NCBI RefSeq assembly: GCF_000300195.1
Contig: NZ_AMQH01000006.1
Span: 248,001 to 312,000 of the forward strand
Source: Clostridium tunisiense TJ
Lineage (GTDB): Bacteria > Bacillota > Clostridia > Clostridiales > Clostridiaceae
Length of the DNA stretch: 64,000 bases
Direction of reading: 5' to 3'
The first letter of the stretch is position 1. The number at the start of each line of letters is the position of its first letter. The translations under genes and the position numbers were made by a program. Below the pieces are notes generated by a model. The model saw nothing but the letters and a program-made list of their open reading frames with translations. It did not search any database and had not been told where the DNA came from. Below are positions 28,156 to 37,338 of this stretch, piece after piece.

Positions 28156-29352
28156 CTAATCATTGTTATGTTTTAATACTAGGTCAAAAATTTTCTGTCC
28201 TACTAATCTCTTAGACATAGAATCTAACGATGTAATTTCACCTTTATTACTAATTATCGTTACCTTGTTACTGTCACTAGCAAATCCAGCATCCTTACTA
28301 GTAATATCATTAGCTACTATATAATCTAAGTTTTTTTTGCTTAGCTTTCCTTTTGCATTTTGTAAAACTTCATTACTTTCTGCTGCAAAACCGATTAGCA
28401 CTTGATTTTTCTTCCTATCTCCAAGGGTTTTTAGTATATCACTATCCCTTGTAAATTCTAAAACTAAATCTCCTGAACCTTTTTTAATCTTTTCTTCAGA
28501 ATAATTCTTTGCTTTATAATCAGCTACAGCTGCAGATTTTATAACTATATCGCAACTATCATATTCTTGTAAAACCGCATTCAACATTTCCTCATTGGTA
28601 TTTACAGGTACAACCTTAACACCAAATGGAGGCTTTAAGCTTGAAGGACCCGTTACTAAAACTACCTCAGCACCTCTGTCTCTTGCTTCTTCTGCAATGG
28701 CATATCCCATTTTACCAGTAGATCTATTTGTTATAAATCTTACTGGATCAATAGCAGAAATTGTTGGTCCTGCTGTTACTAATACTTTTAATCCCTTTAA
28801 ATCCTTAGGTTCATACAATGCAGAAATTACTCTTTCAGCAATTAATTCTGTATCTGCAAGCTTTCCATCTCCTACATCTCCGCAGGCTAATCTTCCACTA
28901 GCAGGTTCAATAAAATCATAACCATAAGCTTTAAGCTTTCTCATATTTTCTTGAACTATAGGATTGTTATACATGTTTGTATTCATAGCTGGTGCAAACA
29001 TCACAGGAGCTTTAGTAGCCATAATAGTAGTTGATAGCATATCATCAGCTATACCATTTGCTACTTTCCCCATAATATTAGCTGTTGCTGGTGCAATAAG
29101 CATTAAATCAGCTTTTTTAGCTAAGGATATATGCTGTATTTCCCATGCTCTAGGTTCTTCAAACATGTTGTGTATAACCATATTTTGACTTAGGGATTGA
29201 AAGCTAAGAGGTGTAACAAATTCTGTAGCAGCTTTTGTCATTATTACATGAACATTTATATTTGCTTTTCTTAATCTACTGATTACGTCTAAAGCCTTAT
29301 AAACTGCTACCCCACCGCTCACTCCAATAACAACAGTTTTTTGCTGCTCCAT
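28156..29352 (-). CDS. coaBC: Bifunctional PPC decarboxylase / phosphopantothenate-cysteine ligase
   Basis: Two consecutive steps of coenzyme A synthesis. 398 aa: N-terminal FMN-dependent CoaC half with H74, PAMNTNM at 121-127 and C157 in GRLACGDVG; C-terminal CoaB half beginning near 188 with VLVTAGPT and FITNRSTGKMG. The ATG is 1 base after the rpoZ stop. With coaD this is the second CoA gene in the window. Confidence 0.97.
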   Translation of the reverse strand: MEQQKTVVIGVSGGVAVYKALDVISRLRKANINVHVIMTKAATEFVTPLSFQSLSQNMVIHNMFEEPRAWEIQHISLAKKADLMLIAPATANIMGKVANGIADDMLSTTIMATKAPVMFAPAMNTNMYNNPIVQENMRKLKAYGYDFIEPASGRLACGDVGDGKLADTELIAERVISALYEPKDLKGLKVLVTAGPTISAIDPVRFITNRSTGKMGYAIAEEARDRGAEVVLVTGPSSLKPPFGVKVVPVNTNEEMLNAVLQEYDSCDIVIKSAAVADYKAKNYSEEKIKKGSGDLVLEFTRDSDILKTLGDRKKNQVLIGFAAESNEVLQNAKGKLSKKNLDYIVANDITSKDAGFASDSNKVTIISNKGEITSLDSMSKRLVGQKIFDLVLKHNND

Positions 29353-29353
29353 T

Positions 29354-29572
29354 TTACTTTATGCCTTCTTTCGTAGTCTCTGCTTCAATTGCTCCCTCAT
29401 AAATTTCATTAATAGCAATAGTCAAAGGCTTATTAGACTTAACAGTAATAAATGGTTTTTCACCTTCAATTATTTGTCTTGCTCTTTTTGAAGTGGCAAC
29501 AACAAGAGAATATCTATTATCAACTTTCTCTAATAGATCTACTATAGATGGATTAATCATTGAATTGCTCAT
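29354..29572 (-). CDS. rpoZ: RNA polymerase omega subunit
   Basis: 72-aa assembly subunit of RNA polymerase with SIVDLLEKVDNRYSLVV and the SKRARQI helix typical of omega. I start at ATG 29572, 8 bases after GGGAGG; a GTG one codon earlier overlaps the gmk stop. Conserved between gmk and coaBC. Confidence 0.95.
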   Translation of the reverse strand: MSNSMINPSIVDLLEKVDNRYSLVVATSKRARQIIEGEKPFITVKSNKPLTIAINEIYEGAIEAETTKEGIK

Positions 29573-29574
29573 CA

Positions 29575-30174
29575 CTAAAACCTCCCTAATAATTCATCTT
29601 TAATTTTAAAAACTCTACATTTTTCTGCAGTAATAATACTTTCAATTTTCTTCACTGCCTCTTCAACCTCATCATTAACTACAGCATAGTCATACTTTGA
29701 TGCAAAACTTATTTCATCATAGGCAGCTTCTAATCTAGTTTTTAACGATTCTGGAGTTTCACTTCCCCTATTTGTAATCCTGCTTTTTAATTCTTCCATT
29801 GATGGTGGCAAAATAAATATAAATATTCCTTCTGGATAAGCAGACTTAATTTTTAACGCACCCTGAATATCAATTTCAAGAATTACATCTCTTCCTTGCT
29901 CTAGCACCTCAAAAACCTTTGATTTAGGAGTTCCATAAAAATTTCCATAGACTTCTGCATACTCTAAAAAGTCGTTGCTGTCTATTTTTTGTAAAAATTC
30001 CTCTCTATTGACAAAGAAGTAGTTTATACCTTCTACTTCTCCCACTCTAGGAGATCGGGTTGTAGCAGAAACAGATATCCAAATATCATTTTGTTGTAGC
30101 AAAGCCTTACAAACTGTACCTTTACCAGCACCAGACGGACCAGATATTACTAGTAATTGTCCCTTAGCTGACAT
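29575..30174 (-). CDS. gmk: Guanylate kinase
   Basis: Phosphorylates GMP to GDP. 199 aa with P-loop GPSGAGKG at 12-19 and the GMP-binding TTRSPR and GINYFF stretches. The ATG at 30174 follows the remA stop by 1 base; the ribosome site is weak (AGAGG 13 bases upstream), and an in-frame TTG at 30186 is an alternative. Coupled translation from remA is likely. Confidence 0.96.
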   Translation of the reverse strand: MSAKGQLLVISGPSGAGKGTVCKALLQQNDIWISVSATTRSPRVGEVEGINYFFVNREEFLQKIDSNDFLEYAEVYGNFYGTPKSKVFEVLEQGRDVILEIDIQGALKIKSAYPEGIFIFILPPSMEELKSRITNRGSETPESLKTRLEAAYDEISFASKYDYAVVNDEVEEAVKKIESIITAEKCRVFKIKDELLGRF

Positions 30175-30175
30175 T

Positions 30176-30451
30176 TTAATCTTCAACCTCTTCTACATGC
30201 TGTTCTTCATCCTTAGAAGAAAGTCTATGAGCTACAGTCTCTGGCTGTACTGCAGATAAGATTACATGGTCACTATCTGTAATAACTACTGCTCTTGTTC
30301 TTCTTCCGTAAGTGGCATCAATAAGCATTCCCCTATCTCTTGCCTCTTGAATTATTCTTTTTATTGGTGCTGATTCTGGGCTTACTATAGCTACTATTCT
30401 ATTTGCTGAAACAATGTTTCCAAATCCTATGTTTATAAGCTTTATACTCAT
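30176..30451 (-). CDS. remA: RemA family DNA-binding regulator (DUF370)
   Basis: 91-aa RemA-like protein. In Bacillus RemA activates extracellular-matrix and osmoprotection operons as a ring-shaped DNA-binding oligomer. The conserved [18 protein letters not shown] and [11 protein letters not shown] stretches are all present; the acidic tail is extra. AGGAGG lies before ATG. The yicC-remA-gmk-rpoZ order is a Firmicute standard. Confidence 0.93.
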   Translation of the reverse strand: MSIKLINIGFGNIVSANRIVAIVSPESAPIKRIIQEARDRGMLIDATYGRRTRAVVITDSDHVILSAVQPETVAHRLSSKDEEQHVEEVED

Positions 30452-30464
30452 TAGTCGCCTCCTG

Positions 30465-31343
30465 TTATTCTATGTTCTGAACTTGTTCTCTAATTTTTTC
30501 AATCTCACTTTTTATATCCAAGGCTAAATTTGTTAGCTCCAAATCATTTACTTTAGATGCTATTGTATTAGTCTCTCTATTCATTTCCTGTACAATAAAA
30601 TCTAATTTTCTCCCTATGGGCTCGCTCAAAGTTAAAGTTTGTTGCATTTGATGAATATGGCTCTTTAGTCTTACAATTTCTTCATCTACTCCTGTTTTAT
30701 CTGCCTGAAGAACAACTTCCATAGCAATTCTATTTTCATCAAACTGTGACTCTTCAATAAGTTCCTTAACCTTCTTTGTAAGCTTTTCTCTGTATTCTTT
30801 TGATACCTCTGGAACTCTATCACTTATTCTTTCAACAAATTGTAAAATCAATTCACATTTATCATTAATATCCTTAAAAAGCTTTTGACCTTCTTCTTCT
30901 CTCATTCTGATTAAGTTATCTACTGCTTCATTTATTGGATTTAATAAAATGTTCCAAACTGCATCTACATCTTCTTCTCTTTGCTTTAATGTAACTACCT
31001 CTGGAAATCTAGCTAAATTTGTTACTGAAATGTCATCCCTTAACTCATACTTACCCGCAATAGTCTTTAAACACTTCATATAGCTATCCATTAAATTCTC
31101 ATTTAATACTGCTTCAATGTCGTCTCTATTAAAAGTATTTTGAGTTATAAACACATCGACTTTTCCTCTTTTTACTTTTTCATTAAGAATCTTTCTAATA
31201 TTATCTTCTAATGAAATTAAGGCTCTTGGCATTCTCACATTAAATTCAAAGTATCTATGATTAACAGATTTCATCTCAACAACATAGTTTGAATCCTTTT
31301 GTTCACTAGTACCTCTGCCAAACCCCGTCATGCTTTTTATCAT
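30465..31343 (-). CDS. YicC family endoribonuclease
   Basis: 292-aa YicC/YloC protein; members of the family are reported as endoribonucleases that act on small RNAs in E. coli. The N-terminus [11 protein letters not shown] and the C-terminal [13 protein letters not shown] are family hallmarks. Strong GGAAGG before ATG. First gene of the yicC-coaBC operon. Confidence 0.93.
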   Translation of the reverse strand: MIKSMTGFGRGTSEQKDSNYVVEMKSVNHRYFEFNVRMPRALISLEDNIRKILNEKVKRGKVDVFITQNTFNRDDIEAVLNENLMDSYMKCLKTIAGKYELRDDISVTNLARFPEVVTLKQREEDVDAVWNILLNPINEAVDNLIRMREEEGQKLFKDINDKCELILQFVERISDRVPEVSKEYREKLTKKVKELIEESQFDENRIAMEVVLQADKTGVDEEIVRLKSHIHQMQQTLTLSEPIGRKLDFIVQEMNRETNTIASKVNDLELTNLALDIKSEIEKIREQVQNIE

Positions 31344-31520
31344 AACAACGCTTCCTTCCGAACATTTCCTAAATTCAAAGTCTATTATACATAAATTATA
31401 TCCTTAATTTCAAGTTAAAAATACAAGAATATAAAAGAAAAATGAAAGATTTATAAGAAAACTTAAGAAATCTACTGATAATTAAGATTTTAAAAGTTTT
31501 TATTTGTATGTTTTAAAAAC

Positions 31521-31563
31521 TTAAGGCTATATTACTAAATCATTTTTAGTAATATAGCCTTAA
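31521..31563 (-). terminator. Perfect 19-bp stem-loop after the aminotransferase
   Basis: TTAAGGCTATATTACTAAA and its complement enclose 5 bases (31540-31544). It lies about 50 bases after the aminotransferase stop. The - strand continues with GTTTTTAAAAC, so termination is likely. Confidence 0.8.
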
Positions 31564-31609
31564 TTAATATTAATCCTTATTAAGCTTTTAGTCTATAGTT
31601 TTTCCAATA

Positions 31610-32764
31610 TTAATTATCATATCTTGGTAAGGATGCTAATCCTTCTTCTATTATCTGCCAAGAACAGGTTAATGCAATTCTAAAGTAATCATACCCTAAA
31701 GTTCCAAAGCAAGATCCTGGTGTTACTACCAAGCCATACCTATCCAAAATTTCCGAACAAAACTCATGAGTTGTATATCCTTTTGGAGTTTTACACCAAA
31801 TATAAAAAGTGCTTTCAGTAGTGAAAAATTGAATATTTTTTTCTTTAAGTACCTTTTCAGCTACTGTCCTTCTTTTAAAGTATATTTTTCTTATTTCATC
31901 ACCATAAGTCTTATCTAGGTTTAATGCTGTAACAGCCGCTTTTTGTATGGGAATAAATTGACCTGAGTCTAGATTGCTCTTAACCTTAACAAGAGCACTT
32001 ATAACCTCTTTATTCCCAACTGCATAACCTATTCTAAATCCTGTCATATTATATAGTTTAGAAAGGGTTCCAAATTCAACTGAGTGCTTATTCTTATCAA
32101 ATTGCAATATACTAAGTGGACTTTCTTCTGGGCTTATTATTTCGCTATAAGCAGCATCATTGCATAGGACTATATTACTTTCCTCACAAAACTTAACTAC
32201 TTCACTAAAAAACTCCCCACTTCCTTTAGCACCCGTAGGGTTATTTGGATAGTTAATGAACATTAACTTTGCTTTTGTACAAACTTCCTTAGGAATTTCA
32301 GTAAAATCCACCAAATAATTATTGCTCTCTTTTATAGGTACAGTGTAAGGTATACAGCCCCAAAGTTTTGAAGCTGATGAATAAACTGGATAACCTGGTT
32401 CTGGAACTATAACTGCATCTTTAATATCACAAACTGCTGGAATTACATTGCTAATACCTTCTTTTGAGCCGATTAAAATAGCTACCTCTTCTAATTCTAA
32501 GTGAACTCCAAATCTGTTTTTATAGTAATCTATAACTTGATTTTTCAGAAAATTAATTCCATCATAAGGAGGATATTTATTAAACCCCACCTCATCGAAC
32601 CCTTGAATTAAAGCATTAAGAATGGAAGGCTCTACTGCTAAATCTGGATCACCTATGCTTAAATCAATAATTTTCTTGCCTTCTTTTCTTCTTTTTTCTT
32701 TTATGCCGTCAATAGTTTTAAAATGATATACACCTATAGAATCTAATCTGTTGTTTATTTTCAT
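31610..32764 (-). CDS. Class I/II pyridoxal-phosphate aminotransferase
   Basis: 384-aa fold-type I aminotransferase. YPNNPTG at 172-178, D203 and the PLP lysine K236 in SKLYNMTGFRIGY are intact. The sequence resembles the LL-diaminopimelate/alanine group (DapL, PatA or AlaT-like), but substrate cannot be read from the motifs. It stands alone between terminators, next to a type of asparaginase; both would handle amino nitrogen, which is the only contextual hint. Confidence 0.85.
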   Translation of the reverse strand: MKINNRLDSIGVYHFKTIDGIKEKRRKEGKKIIDLSIGDPDLAVEPSILNALIQGFDEVGFNKYPPYDGINFLKNQVIDYYKNRFGVHLELEEVAILIGSKEGISNVIPAVCDIKDAVIVPEPGYPVYSSASKLWGCIPYTVPIKESNNYLVDFTEIPKEVCTKAKLMFINYPNNPTGAKGSGEFFSEVVKFCEESNIVLCNDAAYSEIISPEESPLSILQFDKNKHSVEFGTLSKLYNMTGFRIGYAVGNKEVISALVKVKSNLDSGQFIPIQKAAVTALNLDKTYGDEIRKIYFKRRTVAEKVLKEKNIQFFTTESTFYIWCKTPKGYTTHEFCSEILDRYGLVVTPGSCFGTLGYDYFRIALTCSWQIIEEGLASLPRYDN

Positions 32765-32858
32765 ATCATCACCCTGAATAAATGTTATAAAATATGTTAT
32801 TCAGAGTGTGCTAAAATTGTTACAGCTTACTACTAGGTTCTAAATCAAGTTCCTACCT

Positions 32859-33842
32859 TTAATAATGACCATTTTCAAAAGTTTCTCTTATTTCTCTTAA
32901 GTCATTAGTTTTTCCAAGAGCTAACATCAACTTTATTCTAGCCTTTTGACCTGGAAGGCTTTCACCAAAAATAGCGCCAGCATTTCTCAATCCTTTTCCT
33001 CCACCTGGATATCCATAGCTATCTAAAACCCTTCCCTTATAGCATCTTGAAACTATTACCACAGCAACTTGTTTTTCTATTGCTCTTTCTACAGCTTCAG
33101 CCATTTTAGGTGGAATGTTTCCTCTTCCCATAGCTTCAATAATTAATCCTTTTGCCCCTTCTTGTACGCAGAAATCTATTAGCTTACCATCCATACCAGC
33201 ACAAGCTTTTATTAATTCTACATTAGTCTCTACTTTATTTGTGTCAATATGACTTTTATTTAAACTATCTCTATAGAAAATAGCTTGGTTGTTATCTACA
33301 ATTCCAATTGGTCCAAATTCAGGGCTTTGAAAAGTATTTAAGTGCATTGAATGCGTTTTTGTAACTTCACTAGCACAATTCAGCTCATCATTTAAACAAA
33401 CTAAAACCCCTCTATTTCTTGCATCTTTTGAAGTAGCAGTACAAATAGCCGCTGCTAAATTAGCTGGACCATCATATCCTAGCTCCGAGCTATTTCTCAT
33501 TGAACCTGTAACCACCACTGGTTTTTCACTTTTTATAGTTAAATCTAAAAGATAAGCTGTTTCTTCTAAACTATCAGTTCCATGAGTAACAACTACTCCA
33601 TCTACATCTTCTCTATTTAAAAAACTCTTAACATAATCAGATAACTGCATCATTAACTCTGGAGTCATATGTGGTCCTGGTAAACTAGAGAAAGTATAGG
33701 ATTCCACCTCTGCATGAGCTTCTATCCCTGTTACCATTGACATAATCTCTTCTCCAGTTAGTGTAGGTACTGCTGCTTGAATTTTTGGATCAACTTTCAT
33801 TGATATAGTTCCACCATTAAATATTACTACTACTTTATTCAC
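32859..33842 (-). CDS. L-asparaginase
   Basis: Hydrolyses asparagine to aspartate and ammonia. 327 aa; GGTIS at 10-14 gives nucleophile T12 and THGTDSLEE at 86-94 supplies T89/D90, both asparaginase signatures. No signal peptide is present, so it should act in the cytoplasm. Start codon GTG with GGGAGG 8 bases upstream. It lies 94 bases upstream of the aminotransferase and may be read with it. Confidence 0.92.
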   Translation of the reverse strand: MNKVVVIFNGGTISMKVDPKIQAAVPTLTGEEIMSMVTGIEAHAEVESYTFSSLPGPHMTPELMMQLSDYVKSFLNREDVDGVVVTHGTDSLEETAYLLDLTIKSEKPVVVTGSMRNSSELGYDGPANLAAAICTATSKDARNRGVLVCLNDELNCASEVTKTHSMHLNTFQSPEFGPIGIVDNNQAIFYRDSLNKSHIDTNKVETNVELIKACAGMDGKLIDFCVQEGAKGLIIEAMGRGNIPPKMAEAVERAIEKQVAVVIVSRCYKGRVLDSYGYPGGGKGLRNAGAIFGESLPGQKARIKLMLALGKTNDLREIRETFENGHY

Positions 33843-34106
33843 TTTTGTAACCTCCCAAGAATAAAAACTACTATAATTAATTCATTTATATTTTACACCA
33901 ACCTTTTAAGATTTACATCAAAATGTTGAATATTATTAAATATTTTATATATGGTTAATAAAATAATCACATTAACCCAACTCTATTTTTGAATTTTTCT
34001 TTTGTATGAACTAATTATTCTACAAAAATTTATGCTTAGTTACAGAACTCTTAATGTGCACTTGGGCTTCTTTGTAATCTTTAACAAAAACTTTATATGA
34101 GATACT
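33843..34106. other. Intergenic sequence upstream of asparaginase, no gene seen
   Basis: A+T-rich stretch that must hold the asparaginase promoter. I found no supported reading frame or clear structure. Confidence 0.5.
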
Positions 34107-34295
34107 TGTTAAATAATGAATAAGTTCATCTTGTGGAGTTGTTTTGGAATTAGATTTAGACTAAATAAAGGTATCTTTGTGAACAAACTGCCTTTGTTAC
34201 ACCGAAGTAACTTACCTAGGCTAAGTAATTACCTGGCTGATCAACAGCCCTTAAAGAAGATTGCAGACTTGAAGCTTACAAAATGTTGTCAAAAT
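34107..34295. repeat. Dispersed intergenic repeat (copy C)
   Basis: Left part (34117-34160) aligns with 12951-12993 at about 29 of 43 positions; right part CAACAGCCCTTAAAGAAGAT and GCAGACTTGAAG aligns with CAACTGCCACTTAAAGAA and CAGACTTGAAG at 8026-8058. A 72-codon frame (34116-34334, +) crosses it but has no ribosome site. It contains TTACCTAGG, also seen in the yloU leader. Confidence 0.45.
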
Positions 34296-34328
34296 AAAAG
34301 TGAGTGCTTTTATTCAGCACTCACTTTT
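34296..34328. terminator. Symmetric stem-loop next to repeat copy C
   Basis: AAAAGTGAGTGCT and AGCACTCACTTTT, perfect over 13 bp with a 7-base loop. A run of A on one side and T on the other would let it stop transcription in either direction. Confidence 0.7.
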
Positions 34329-34550
34329 GTCTAATCTTCATTTTTTTGATTCACAGGTTTTCAGCGAACTTTCAGGTTTTATAAAACTCTAAAAAATAGT
34401 AATCTCATAAGACTTTCCGGATAAAAAGTATTTTATTCCTAATGAAAACACCTTAAGTGAATCATGTAGGTTTCACCTATAAGTTAATTTTTGGCTTTTA
34501 TTTCTTATATATACTTAGCCGAAATTTAATTCAGAATATATAAGTTTAAA
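34329..34550. other. Intergenic sequence downstream of the 69-aa gene
   Basis: 222 bases with no supported frame. It contains the short inverted repeat GGTTTCACC and otherwise A+T-rich sequence. Confidence 0.45.
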
Positions 34551-34760
34551 TTATATGCTTATTTCCTTTTTTTCTAAGTAATGAAATATTTCTTTTTCTA
34601 TTTCATCTGTACAGTTGTCATCTAATGTAACCGTCTTAATAAATCCATCTAAGGCTCTCATCTCTATCTTACACACTTGATCCCCACTTAATAAGTCTTT
34701 GTCTCTTTCAAACTTGTTAATAGTATACCCTTCATCAATATAATCCCTTATTTTTTTCAT
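34551..34760 (-). CDS. Small uncharacterised protein, 69 aa
   Basis: A very strong ribosome site, AAGGAGGAG, 5 bases before ATG supports a real gene. The protein is acidic, soluble, with mixed helix and strand propensity (MKKIRDYIDEGYT at the start, DEIEKEIFHYLEKKE at the end) and two cysteines (C30, C50). I recognise no family. It stands alone between the repeat region and tRNA-Pro. Confidence 0.7.
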   Translation of the reverse strand: MKKIRDYIDEGYTINKFERDKDLLSGDQVCKIEMRALDGFIKTVTLDDNCTDEIEKEIFHYLEKKEISI

Positions 34761-35198
34761 TTTAACTCCTCCTTAGATAAGAATTATTTTTATTTTATAA
34801 TATTATTATCTGCTATTTAAATGAACATATCCTATGACATTTTATATAATTAAGTTAGTACTTTTCTGTATTTCTATTATTTGACCACTAGATTCAAGAA
34901 TATTTACGTAATAAAATTAAATATAATCACTTAAATTTATAAAAAACCTATTAATTTCTCCATATTACTATTTTTGCTTATAAATTTTTAATTATTCTGA
35001 AAACTCCAAGAATAATTGAGTTTTTACAGTTAATTTACAATTTAACCTAATTATTCATTTTTTTATTAAATACTAAAAATTAGTACAAGAGAACTATAAC
35101 CCTAAAATTGACCTACTTTCCTTCTGAACTTTATATTATTCTAATAAGATATGTCCTAAAGACTACACTCTCTTACTTATGAGAAAACCTTAAATAAA
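34761..35198. other. A+T-rich spacer between the 69-aa gene and tRNA-Pro
   Basis: About 440 bases without a supported gene. The part from 35097 shares TAACCCTAAAATTG and, further on, a near-identical 16-mer with 50157-50243, so part of it is a second kind of dispersed repeat. Confidence 0.45.
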
Positions 35199-35249
35199 AA
35201 CATAAAAATAAACCTTAGGAATCTATAAAGGTTCCATAAGGTTTATTTT
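35199..35249 (-). terminator. Terminator of tRNA-Pro
   Basis: AAAATAAACCTTA pairs with TAAGGTTTATTTT (35205-35217 with 35237-35249), extended by GGAA/TTCC inside. The - strand continues with U-rich sequence. It begins 5 bases after the tRNA CCA end. Confidence 0.8.
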
Positions 35250-35253
35250 GCTT

Positions 35254-35329
35254 TGGTCTGAGTGACAGGACTTGAACCTGCGACCCCAAGCCCCCCAGAC
35301 TTGTGCGCTACCATCTGCGCTACACCCAG
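35254..35329 (-). tRNA. tRNA-Pro (anticodon GGG)
   Basis: 76 bases including an encoded CCA. Acceptor arm CTGGGTG/CACTCAG with one G-U pair, U8, D arm GCGC/GCGC, anticodon arm CAAGT/GCTTG with loop CTGGGGG (anticodon GGG), T arm GCAGG/CCTGT with TTCAAGT, discriminator A. All expected features of a bacterial proline tRNA for CCC/CCU codons. It is a single tRNA gene, not part of a cluster. Confidence 0.96.
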
Positions 35330-35500
35330 ATATATTACACTCCATAATAGAATTATTATTACCATTACTTTTAGAACTTTATTATATCAAAGTTTAAAAG
35401 TTTTTCAAATACTTTCATGTGAAATTTTATTGATTTTACTTTGTAAAATATAAAATTCCTTATTAAGCTAACTTTTGTTGCTAAAATTTTATTTTGTATA

Positions 35501-35540
35501 TAGTTTTGAGTTATAGAACTTCTTCTATAACTCAAAACTA
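35501..35540. repeat. Perfect 18-bp inverted repeat downstream of spoIVA
   Basis: TAGTTTTGAGTTATAGAA and its complement enclose only CTTC. It may terminate spoIVA transcripts (180 bases after the stop), though the - strand lacks a clean U run behind it. Confidence 0.6.
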
Positions 35541-35722
35541 GGTTTATTGTTAGGTATCTGAAAATAAATAACAAGTCAAAGATGTGAAGGATATTTTGTA
35601 TTCACAAGCAAGCTTGTGCAGACAAGGAAACAGGTTCCTTAGATAGTAGATGATTCTATTGACGCAGTATAAGACAAAATAGACAAACATACTGACTTAT
35701 TTATTTTTTGAAGATGCCTTAA
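35541..35722. other. Structured intergenic block after spoIVA
   Basis: Contains three close inverted repeats: TGTGAA/TTCACA (35583-35588, 35601-35606), CACAAGC/GCTTGTG (35603-35609, 35612-35618) and AAGGAA/TTCCTT (35624-35629, 35635-35640). Base composition is less A+T-rich than the surroundings. No intact reading frame. It may be a remnant of a repeat or an RNA element. Confidence 0.4.
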
Positions 35723-37195
35723 TTATAAGATTATACAGATTAGTCCACCATTACCTTCATTGATAATTCTTTGAAGAGTTTTTTGAAGTTTAACTTGAAT
35801 ATCCTCTGGCATTTTATAAAGCTTATTTTGAAGTCCTTCTTTAACAAGTTCTTCTAGTGATTTTCCGAACATATTACTTTGCCAAATTTGTGCTGGATCA
35901 TTATCAAACTGCTCTATAATAGCATTATAGAATTCTTGACTTTGCTTTTTGTCACCAGTAATTGGAGTAACCTCAGTTTCAATGTCTGCCTTTATAATGT
36001 GTAATGAAGGAGCAGAAGCTTTAAGTTTTACAACTCCATTTTTCTTATCAATATTTGGCTCTTCGAATTTAATTTCACTTAACTGTGGAGCCACTAGTCC
36101 ATAACCTGTCTCGTTAACATCTTTTAAGGCTTGTGCAATCTTATCATATTCTTTTTTCGCCTTATGATAAGTACCCATTAAGCTTAATAAGTCATTTTCA
36201 TTCTTAATATCTGTATCACATACTTCCCCAAGAATTTTATAGAATAACTCCTGTTTAGGATTAATATCTACACAAGAAGTTCCATCTCCCATATTCATTT
36301 CTTTTACGTTTATGTTTGATAAGAACTCTATTCCCTTAAATGCATCTAGGCATCTCTTTATGTCTCTAACCTTAAATATGTCTTTGCACATTGCTTTAAG
36401 TATGGTCATAACATTAACCTTTAACCAATGCTTAGAATTTAAGCTTTCCATCCATTGAGGCATGTCTATGCTTATTTCCTTTACAGGGAACTCTTTTAGA
36501 ACATTTCCAAATATGTCAGCTATATCATCTTCATCCATGTTCATTATATCCATGATTGTAACTGGAACATCATATTTTTCTTCTAACTCTCTTTGAAGCT
36601 CTACAGTTTCTTGTCCTTTAGGACTTAAGCTATTAAGAAGAATAATAAATGGTTTATTTATAGCTTTTAGTTCATTTACAACTCTTTCTTCAGCCTCTAC
36701 ATAATCAGCTCTATTTAACCCTGTTATAGAACCATCTGTAGTAACAACTATTCCGATAGTTGAATGATCAGTAATAACCTTTCTTGTGCCAATCTCAGCT
36801 GCTTGCTCAAATGGTATTTCATAATCAAACCATGGTGTTGTTACCATTTTAGGAGCATTTTCTTCATTATATCCTAATGAACTTTTTACTACATAACCAA
36901 CACAATCTACCATTCTTACTTTAAATTTTGTACCACCCTCAAAGCGTATTTCCACAGCTTCGTTTGGAACAAATTTTGGCTCAGTGGTATGAATTGATTT
37001 CCCAGAACCACTTTGTGGAAGCTCATCCTTTGCTCTTTCCTTTTTATGCGGATTTTCAATATTAGGAATCACCATAAGTTCCATAAATCTCTTTATGAAT
37101 GTAGATTTACCTGTCCTTACAGGACCTACAACCCCTACGTATATGTCCCCTTGAGTTCTTTCTGCAATATCTTTGTATATATCAAAGTTTTCCAA
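35723..37195 (-). CDS. spoIVA: Stage IV sporulation protein A
   Basis: ATPase that polymerises on the forespore surface as the spore-coat basement layer, tethered by SpoVM. 490 aa; Walker A GPVRTGKS at 24-31 and the conserved C-terminus GGLICIIL. I choose a TTG start at 37195: GGGAGG lies 7 bases upstream, and the resulting N-terminus MENFDIYKDIAERT lines up with known SpoIVA starts. The ATG at 37210 would use the ribosome site as codons. Sigma-E control is expected from the family; TATACAAT at 37236-37243 resembles a sigma-E -10, but no good -35 was found. Confidence 0.96.
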   Translation of the reverse strand: MENFDIYKDIAERTQGDIYVGVVGPVRTGKSTFIKRFMELMVIPNIENPHKKERAKDELPQSGSGKSIHTTEPKFVPNEAVEIRFEGGTKFKVRMVDCVGYVVKSSLGYNEENAPKMVTTPWFDYEIPFEQAAEIGTRKVITDHSTIGIVVTTDGSITGLNRADYVEAEERVVNELKAINKPFIILLNSLSPKGQETVELQRELEEKYDVPVTIMDIMNMDEDDIADIFGNVLKEFPVKEISIDMPQWMESLNSKHWLKVNVMTILKAMCKDIFKVRDIKRCLDAFKGIEFLSNINVKEMNMGDGTSCVDINPKQELFYKILGEVCDTDIKNENDLLSLMGTYHKAKKEYDKIAQALKDVNETGYGLVAPQLSEIKFEEPNIDKKNGVVKLKASAPSLHIIKADIETEVTPITGDKKQSQEFYNAIIEQFDNDPAQIWQSNMFGKSLEELVKEGLQNKLYKMPEDIQVKLQKTLQRIINEGNGGLICIIL

Positions 37196-37274
37196 GGTCC
37201 ACCCTCCCATAACTACATATTAACAATATATATATATTGTATAAAAAAATAAAATATTACTAATTTATAAGAAA

Positions 37275-37307
37275 AGACAGTAAGAAATTTTCTTTTCCTT
37301 ACTGTCT
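37275..37307 (-). terminator. Intrinsic terminator after gpsA
   Basis: AGACAGTAAG and CTTACTGTCT close a 13-base loop; the - strand continues TTTTCTTAT. It separates gpsA from spoIVA. Confidence 0.75.
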
Positions 37308-37338
37308 ATATATATTACAATATTTATATTTTTATGCC

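Noticed and set aside
34116..34334. 72-codon frame on the + strand
   Set aside because: No ribosome site, lies on the dispersed repeat copy C and ends in the terminator hairpin; treated as non-coding.
35262..35453. 63-codon + strand frame starting MTGLEPATPS
   Set aside because: It is the antisense reading of tRNA-Pro, a well-known false gene.
35371..35574. 67-codon - strand frame between tRNA-Pro and spoIVA
   Set aside because: No ribosome site, crosses the perfect 18-bp hairpin, composition like random A+T-rich sequence.
35581..35720. Possible T-box or other known riboswitch before tRNA-Pro
   Set aside because: The conserved T-box sequence is absent and the stems do not match a known riboswitch layout.
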